From Pelobates cultripes (taxonomy: Eukaryota > Chordata > Amphibia > Anura > Pelobatidae): 64,000 bases of DNA. Below the pieces are notes generated by a model. The model did no database searches. It was given only the letters and a program-made list of their open reading frames with translations, and had not been told where the DNA came from. Position 1 is the stretch's first letter; every line of letters starts with the position of its first letter. The position numbers and the translations under genes were made by a program. Shown one piece after another: positions 56,990 to 64,000 of this stretch. The stretch lies in contig OW240918.1 of the NCBI GenBank assembly GCA_933207985.1, forward strand, positions 25,523,430 through 25,587,429. Direction: 5' to 3'.

Positions 56990-58300
56990 ATAGACAATTA
57001 TGTGCACTGAATGGTTCAGTGAATACCAAATTATAATTTGTTCACAGAAATATAGTCTACATTTTCTATTACATTATCAAAGCATGCAGAATTCACACAT
57101 ATTTCAGTTTTCAAAGGACAACTTATAAAGAAGGAATCAGTTTTTCTTATATAAATAAATCAACATTTCGGGGTAATTCAACCTGCAATATATAACTTTA
57201 CTGATTCTTAATGATTCTTGCTATTTCTGTTCTCAGATTTGATTTCAAGAACAAAAAAAAAAAAAAATGCAAAAAATAATATATACTTTTTTTTTCTGCA
57301 CCAAAAAATGAAAGCTTTTCATTTACTGTTTATATTAGTGAAAGTCATTTTCAATTAGAATGCAGACTAATGTTCATGAACTACAAATGGCAAGAATGTA
57401 ACTGTTCAAGTGCCAGGATTGAGCAATTCACTGCAGCACGGGGTTGTCAATTAAAGGGTTAAATCCATTATTAACTTTTGCATTGACATACTGGAAAATG
57501 CTGCCTTTTGCAATTAAAAACTTTTTGCTTCAAATCACCATTCCTGCATATAGCCTTGTTGCCTCCAGTTTTAATCCTTCATTACCAGTTTAAACAAAAT
57601 CACCAATTAGGCACATGAACACGTCTGTATTAATCTCATTAAGGTGATGGCACCAAATAAATTGGAACTATTTTTGTGCTTTTCTGTGTTGCTATGGATT
57701 TAGCAGGCCCTGTGGTCATATACAAAACCCTTACAGCGTAGTCATTTAGAGTCATTCGGTTGTAGACTAAATGTGGCATTACCATCGATGGCTGAAAATT
57801 GCTTTCAGCTTTCAAACTGCACTGACTAGTTTGTAGTTAATCTTAGATCATTCACTCGCAAAAATTAAATGAGCCATAACTATAGTCTTTTTCTTTTCTG
57901 AGTTTTTTTTTTTTTTTAAATAATACATCACAAAACACGTATTTGCTCTTCCCAACAGAAGGAACAAATTCATTTAAAAACCAATAAAATTGATTTGTGA
58001 TTGTAATTTTATTTAGCATTGGATGTATACTTCACATATATAGCAAGTTATCCTTCCAAAGCCTATCATCTATAAATTTAAATACTGAACATCATTTAAT
58101 ATGTAACGAACCACATGCTGGTCTAATGGTCTATCACGTTTAACAATCTACTTAGCGTGTCTGATATGCAAAGAGTAGCATTGGTGTGATCTATGTATAG
58201 CAAAATGACATATGTATGCACAGCTCATTATATTAATAACACATTGGGTTTTAAAACAGCAAATCTGCTCACATGTTTCTGCCTTTTTATATTTTAGGGT
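56990..58300. other. No recognisable gene; repeat-poor
   Basis: Single-copy in appearance; contains ATTA/TAAT-rich, moderately complex sequence around 57440-57800. Confidence 0.4.
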
Positions 58301-58305
58301 TTTAA

Positions 58306-58731
58306 AGGGAATTTATAGTCCCAAAAATAACAATAGTTTTTTTCAGGACCATAGTTTAATTTCTAGCATTATCATCACTGTCCTCCCCTTCTTTAATCTG
58401 TCAAATTATAGTAAAATTAAATTTACTCACCTCATTTCCAACGCCAAGTAGCCACATGCTTCACCTCTGAAGACGTCAGTATGTCTCAATCTCGTCCAAT
58501 CCAGTACTTGTCATAGAGATGAAGATATGTGTATCTCATGGAGATATGCATGCACGGCCAAATGCCACTCTCCACCAATCAGGAAGACAGCTACTAGAGG
58601 TGTGTTTAACCCTTCAATGTAAACAAATCCATTTTGACAAAATGTTGTACATTAAAGGGTTAAAGCTAGAGGACCACTGCACCCAGACCACTTAATCTCA
58701 GTGAAGTGGTCTGGGTGACTATAGTGATCCT
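58306..58731 (+). mobile_element. TTAA-type AGGGACACT family, 426-bp copy
   Basis: TTAA at 58302-58305; left end AGGGAATTTATAGTCCC, right end GACTATAGTGATCCT followed by TGAA (changed TTAA). Right subterminal hairpin ACCCAGACCACTT / AAGTGGTCTGGGT. Left and right subterminal parts come from different subfamilies. Confidence 0.7.
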
Positions 58732-58734
58732 TGA

Positions 58735-60630
58735 AACAAGAATGAAATGTTTGCAAAGTAGGTTGTTAGGAAAAGCAATCAACTTGGAGAGTGAGTGCGT
58801 TATTTAACTGATGAACTATTTACTTGTTTTTTTAATTCAAAGTGAATTCTTAGAAAATTACACATTTAAGGCCAGAATAGCTGAAATGAAACATAGCTGT
58901 GTTAGAAAATGTTTCCAGTTCTGCTATTTTGACCTTAAATTTGATGTCCACTTTAAATTCTCACTTTACTAAATGAGTCTGTAAAAAGATAGTCCAGTAA
59001 AGTCTGCACTGATTGACATCCCTGCATTAAGCATTCATTTTTTGGAGTTGAAAAAAGACTTGCAAAATTCACACTAAACAACTATTGAGGATTGAAGATT
59101 GAACACTTAGCCTTGCAGATTGTACCTCTTTCTATAACTATGCACATATGCTACAGCACCCCCTACTGTTCAGTATGGTAACCACACTAAATGTATATGA
59201 TGGATGGTTTTGGAACATGTAAAATGTTGGTATTTATAAAGGGCTCTCAATTCCCTCATTCATCTGAGACAAAGCAAAGATAAGCATTTTTTACTGGATG
59301 AGTGAGTTATAACTGCAATAATTAGGATTAAGATTATGTAAAATATATCCTGAAAGGTCTTATGTATGCATAAAGCTATATAAGGAGCTTTTTATTCTTT
59401 CCCTTTAACTAAACATTTTATAAATCCATTAATATACCAAAAATGTCTAATCCTTTTAGGCACTGGGTTAGCTCAGCCATAATGCAATTGGAAATCGACA
59501 CATAACTCAATGTGTGTATCTCCCTTAATCAGTCCTGAACTAATTTATAACATATATGGCAAGTACACTGAAACACAAATGTTTATCAATAATGGTCTGT
59601 GCACACAAAGTACAAACTTCCTGTAACCCACTGGACCTCTGTGGATAAGGCTGCACCCTCATGACAAGAAGAGAAAGGAAAACAGGAGGGGTGTTTTAAA
59701 TTAATTCAGGGTTAGGAAATTTAAAGGTTTAAAGGAATTGACAGAAAAATTTGAAAACAAATAGTGAGTTGAAAAAATGGTCAGAAAAGAGCATGGGGTA
59801 GAATTGAAAGAAGTTATGTTTTTAACACGTTTATATAATATATGCAATAAGCTCAGTTGATGCCGTGTTTACTATTTTAGAAATGTATAGCAGTTTTCAC
59901 TAGGCATCGCATGCTTCGTTCACAGTGACAGTTTTATATTCTAAAGAGAGAATTGCTATGAAGTTTAACTGAGTTAAACATATAAAATGGTCAAAGTAGC
60001 TGAATTGGATACATAGATGACTAGGAGAACGTTTTCCAGTTTGGCTACATTGGCCTTAAATTTTAAATTCACTTTTGATTCAGTTTGAATTCCCAACAAT
60101 TCTCACTTTTGTAAATAACCCAGTGAGTGAAAGCAGAAGGAGGTAGTGAATCTTCATTTTTAAACGCATAGTTCCTCTACGTTGGTGTCTGCGCTACTTC
60201 TGATTGTAGGGCAGTAGTCAGTGTAAAATGGACTTCTTTCCTAACCTTAAAAAATGTTTTTTTCTCCAAATTTGGATTTGAGAGGGGCTATTATATAAGT
60301 TCTTGGTTTGGCTATTACTTTGGACAAGAGACCTTATCAGTTTATCCTTGCACCAAGAACCTTTTCCTTGACCTTTTTAAAGTCCTAGTAGGATATTTAA
60401 TTGATAAAACTTGTGCATTCATGTTGGTTGACTATTTATTATTGAGGCTTTTAACATCTTCATTCACAACAATGCAATGAACTAATCTTATAAACTCCCA
60501 AGTGTCTTAGGTCTGGTGGGATAGTTTAAATTAGGTAACCTGTGTCCTATCAAGCCTAGGTTATTTATTTGGTAAAAATCAGGATGAATCTTGATAACTG
60601 ATGCTATAGTTATAGTACAGGCAATCCAAA
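58735..60630. other. No recognisable gene
   Basis: AT-rich. Two echoing words, GCCAGAATAGCTGAAATG..GAAAATG (58872) and GTAGCTGAATTGGATAC..GAGAACG (59997), each followed by TTCCAG and GGCC/CCTTAAAT, hint at two old related repeat pieces. Confidence 0.4.
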
Positions 60631-60633
60631 TAT

Positions 60634-60637
60634 ATAT

Positions 60638-60674
<37 letters not shown>
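60634..60674 (+). repeat. TA microsatellite
   Basis: Nearly pure TA run beside the LTR that starts at 60693. Confidence 0.95.
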
Positions 60675-60678
<4 letters not shown>

Positions 60679-60692
60679 CACCAACGGTCTGG

Positions 60693-61943
60693 TGTCATGA
60701 AGTGAACCTCATCACTGGTTCTTGGAGGGGCCTGCTTGCCAGCCTTCTCCCTCAGGACCATGGCCCCCTGCAATAGACCAGGCTAAAAATACTTTGAAAA
60801 GGCTCTGCTCATGCAATTGAGATTATATGATTTGGTTCCCGAACAGCCGCAAGAACCAGAGACAACCCGGAGCTTGTTAAGCCTAATTGACAGTTTGTAA
60901 CACTTTCCACCGCAGTGTTCTAAGTGTTCATCTGGGTGGCCGCTATTCGCATGAACGACCATGAGGTGGTGGCCATCTTGTTCCCACGAACGCAGGCAGC
61001 GGTGTTTGGTCATCGAGTTCATGGAGCTGTTTTCAGATACTGAAACTCCCAAACACCGCTGGACTTCCAGGATCACCTGCATTCGGTTCTACACAACTTA
61101 GAAGGGCACTGTTTGGTGGAAACGTTCCCACGAACAAGGTGAACAAGCTCCAGGGTAAGAACATTGACTATATTCGGTAGTTTGTTCGGTTTTTAAACTA
61201 CCGAACTAGATCCACCACAAGCCCTGATTTTATGGAATTGTTTTGGGCATGGGACCATGCGTGCAGTCAGTCAAATTATGACTTCCAGGAAATTCCTGAA
61301 CCCCTGAACCGATCTGGGTGATTTTGGATATGTTGGTCACCCAGATCAGGGCTATCAGGTAATGTAACTTTTGTGTGAATTTTGTGTGTTTAAAGGTATT
61401 TTGGGGGTTTTGTAAAAATGTATGTTTTCTGTGCCTGGAGATAATTGAGTTTAATACAGTGTTGACTCAATTATCTCCCTGGCACATGGGGAGGAATTGA
61501 CCTATTCTGTATGGGAGTGTCCTGGACCTGAGAGTCAATGTAATTGTGTGTCTGTTTTTACTGTAGTCTACTCTCAAGTCCAGGGGGAGTGCCCCTTGCA
61601 TTGGGACCTGCATATAAGGCCAGTTGGGGCTTCCATTAAAGAGAATTCATGAAGTCTCAGCTCATGTTTGGGAGATTGGAGAGCTATATTCACTCTGGGT
61701 ATTGCTATAATCACTATACTCCCTTGCCTTACAACGATTGCTCTTGTAAGAGCAGCCTGCTTTGCTTTCTGGACAAGGAGAGGTCTACCCACCCTGGTCT
61801 TGGGTCCAGGGTGGGTGGAGGACAGCGAAACCCCAACCAAGCTGCAGTGGTTTGTGGGGTTGCGGTGGTTATGGTACTAAAAGATTACTAGGTAGCAGTG
61901 ATTGACGGAGATACTCAGTCGGGGTGCCAGGCGGTCCATCACA
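60693..61943 (+). mobile_element. Solo LTR, 1251 bp, with 5-bp target duplication
   Basis: Starts TGTCATGAAG and ends CCATCACA, flanked by TCTGG on both sides (60688-60692 and 61944-61948). TATA box in GCATATAAGGCC (about 61610-61621), then CCATTAAAG at 61633, giving the same TATA-ATTAAA spacing as in the 51-kb LTR. Upstream of the TATA lies the palindrome GCCTGGAGATAATTGAG facing CTCAATTATCTCC (61433-61484). Compared with the 51-kb LTR it has about 430 extra bases (about 60784-61226) in U3. No internal region, hence solo. Confidence 0.9.
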
Positions 61944-61948
61944 TCTGG

Positions 61949-63485
61949 TTTTTAGTAAGCACAATGTGAGAATTAACTCAAAAAATTAAAAAGAAATGAT
62001 TGCTATCACTTTTGGACTATTTTGTATCACAATGTCAATAGTCACAATAATCTGTGTTGCACTATAATTTTCAGACATACCGAACTGCTGTTAGTTGCTG
62101 TCTCTTAGACACCCAAAACATATGTTTGATTGTTGACAGAGCAGAAATGATATTGAAATGGTTCACCAATTAGTATTTATATCATAAATGAAAGTTTGTT
62201 TTGGGGGCATTAACACGTTACCTGTTGCTTTTTAAGTCTGCAATATTCTGGGTATTTGTTGATGTCTTTCATCCATCTGCTGTCTGTTCCAAGGAGATCC
62301 CCATCCCCGTTCCTTGGAGATCAAACAGCTTCATGGTCTACAGTGAAGAGAAGCTCATCTTTGTAGTCCCTTCAGCCATGATTGGATGCATGGAGATGAT
62401 TTCAGGGATCCTCAAGCTACTTAATTTCAGTTATTTGCCCATTTAAAAGTAAAGAACATTTTAAGTCATGCTAAGTTGCTAGCATCAAGCATAAAACTAA
62501 CTTTTAAAAAGTTTACATATATTTTTTTGTCAAAATGTGGAGTGAAGTATCCAGCACTTTACTACATCTTTAATAATAATATCTAAGAGTTAGAGAACTA
62601 AAAGAGTTTAAAATTGTTCCAAACTTGACCTTCAGTATTTTAGCCTTTAATTTGCAATACCCTTGTCAGTAATACACAAATTCTTGAATTGTCTCAATGA
62701 TATTCACATAGCAATATGGCTGTAAGTATTGGTTAAAACATTTTATAATGCTGCAAAAAAATAGTTCTAGAAGAAAAAGGTATCTGATTTATTTTGTTAT
62801 CAGTAAACCAGCATCTCTTTTGTTGCATGTAACTCTAAGTTTACAGGGAATCTTGAACCCAGCCACACTTGTTGAAGAGACAAGTTTATCCAATACTTTT
62901 AAAGGGAATACTTGCTTAGCTTAAATTGTGTCCTGAATATTTCGTTTGAAGCTGCATTCTCACCCAGTGGTTCTGCCAAGACACTTCAGTCAGTAGCAAT
63001 CTCTCACAGCAGGCACCGGATTTATCAGTCAAACCCTTCACAGAGTTGTTATGTATTTAGGATTAGATAGGAGCAAACCTCAACCAAAGTTCATATAGCA
63101 AATCATTTTGCAGAAATAGTCAAAATTTGGATTTTGGAAAATTGGTATCTTCTAGACAATCCTCAAAAGGGATTATTTCTCATATTATATTCTGAAATTA
63201 CCCGGCCATAAATATAATGTGTGCTTCTCTTCTCTCAGATGAATAAGAAGGAGAGATTGTGATGCCATCTGATCTTCTTTCCAGATCAACAATTATTTAA
63301 TTGCTTACTTGTACGAATCCTGAAATGAACTCTCTGAAGACAGCAAAATTTGTATGGATTATAAACCTGTAAAAACAGCACTCTCATCTCTGCCTTCTCC
63401 AACTGGCACACATTGTGGTGTGAATCAAATTGTAGACTGCAGTCCTGTATTATTTTAAAGCACTGTGAACAAACCAGCATTTAAA
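61949..63485. other. No recognisable gene
   Basis: An 81-codon frame at 62201-62446 (+) is the longest; it has a hydrophobic N-terminal part but no motif that I recognise, and no sign of splicing or neighbours. Treated as chance. Confidence 0.45.
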
Positions 63486-63492
63486 CCATTAA

Positions 63493-64000
63493 AGGGACAC
63501 TATAGGGTCAGGAATACACATGTGTATTCCTGACCCTATAGAGTTAAAAAACACATTTTAGCCCCCGGCTCTTTTGCCCCCTTTAACCTCTTAAGGACAC
63601 ATGACATGTGTGACATGTCATGAGTCCCTTTTATTCCAGAAGTTTAGTCCTTAAGGGGATCACCTTGTTTATAGTGTAGCGTGGGACTGCCAGTGTCATC
63701 ATCATAATAGCATTGAGTTGGCTGAGATGGTCAATTCTGATTATATCAGCCAAGGGGACGAGGTGGAACTAAACACAGCCCTGGCCAATCAGCATGTACT
63801 CATAGAGATGCATTGAATCAATGCAACTCAATGGAGAAAGTTCAGTGTCTCCATGCAGAGCACGGAGATGCGACGCTGAACCTCAGTGTTGCAAGTTGTG
63901 CAGCACTGACTCAGGAAGTACATCTAGTGGTCGTCTGAATGACTATCACTGGAGATGTCCCTAGGCAGAAATATTTACAACAAAAAGCCTGCAGGGACTG
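63493..64000 (+). mobile_element. TTAA-type AGGGACACTATAG family, cut by window end
   Basis: TTAA at 63489-63492, then AGGGACACTATAGGGTCAGG and a perfect hairpin (AGGGTCAGGAATACACA / TGTGTATTCCTGACCCT). The body shares the CATAGAGATGCATTGAATCA word with the 49.8-kb copy. It is interrupted by a 72-bp element at 63587-63658 and runs past the end of the window. Confidence 0.8.
63583..63662. mobile_element. 72-bp TTAA-flanked miniature element, copy 3
   Basis: Element 63587-63658, same length, orientation and interior as copy 2 with a few substitutions (ends CCTCTTAAGGAC and GTCCTTAAGGGG). Left TTAA is intact (63583-63586); the right flank is ATCA, so the duplication has decayed or was lost. It sits within a copy of the other TTAA family, hence is younger than that copy. 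Confidence 0.88.

Noticed and set aside
62201..62446. 81-codon frame with a hydrophobic start
   Set aside because: No recognised motif, no splice-site context or conserved neighbours that I can see; length is within chance for this window.
1..64000. A new multi-gene defence or metabolic system
   Set aside because: All recognisable coding sequence belongs to LINEs. No cluster of intact host or bacterial-type genes is present.

Overview
The window reads as non-genic, AT-rich DNA from an amphibian, most likely a frog. This rests on repeat content, not on a host gene: CR1-type LINEs, L1/Tx1-type LINEs, solo LTRs of an LTR-retrotransposon family, hAT-type elements and many TTAA-flanked miniature inverted-repeat elements, all of kinds abundant in anuran genomes. 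I found no convincing host exon, tRNA, rRNA, CRISPR array or bacterial-type operon. The window could be intergenic or lie within a very long intron. A 100-base run of N (23094-23193) marks an assembly gap.

Layout. 1-954: old unclassified repeat. 955-6717: broken L1/Tx1 LINE (+), apparently split by a nearly complete but disabled CR1 LINE (-, 2563 to about 6000) that keeps an esterase-like ORF1 remnant, an endonuclease segment and a 450-codon reverse-transcriptase segment. 8445-9635: imperfect direct duplication of about 570 bp whose junction holds a 43-base piece of CR1. 12617-13095: second CR1 fragment (+), carrying a 72-bp TTAA-flanked element that can be dated against the CR1. 13507-14482: larger element with related ends. 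18179-18943: solo LTR with a 5-bp target duplication and three 132-bp repeats. 19238-20181 and about 21370-23312: L1-type fragments on opposite strands. 23955-24213: small retroelement with a 16-bp target duplication and a 59-bp-arm palindrome. 26499-28010: composite of frog-type repeats. 28560-30353: hAT-type element with an 8-bp duplication, itself interrupted by a 1,050-bp solo LTR. 32814-33008: 39-bp minisatellite. 33897-34150: foldback element. 34231-34985: another CR1-type LINE 3' end. 36-45 kb and 49.8-52.1 kb: many copies of a TTAA-flanked family with ends AGGGACACTATAG. 51047-51865 and 60693-61943: two more related solo LTRs. 52.1-58.3 kb is the stretch poorest in recognisable repeats.

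The coding potential visible is all transposon-derived: CR1 and L1 enzymes for target-primed reverse transcription. The non-autonomous elements carry no enzymes and must have been moved by transposases or LTR-element proteins encoded elsewhere. The most informative observations are nesting relationships and target-site duplications, which can be read directly and give a relative order of events. I saw no clear evidence of a new multi-gene system. The best candidates for new biology are the 72-bp TTAA element, the palindromic elements with GAAAC hammerhead-like loops, the outward-facing splice-donor sequence in a foldback element, and a palindrome shared by three LTRs.
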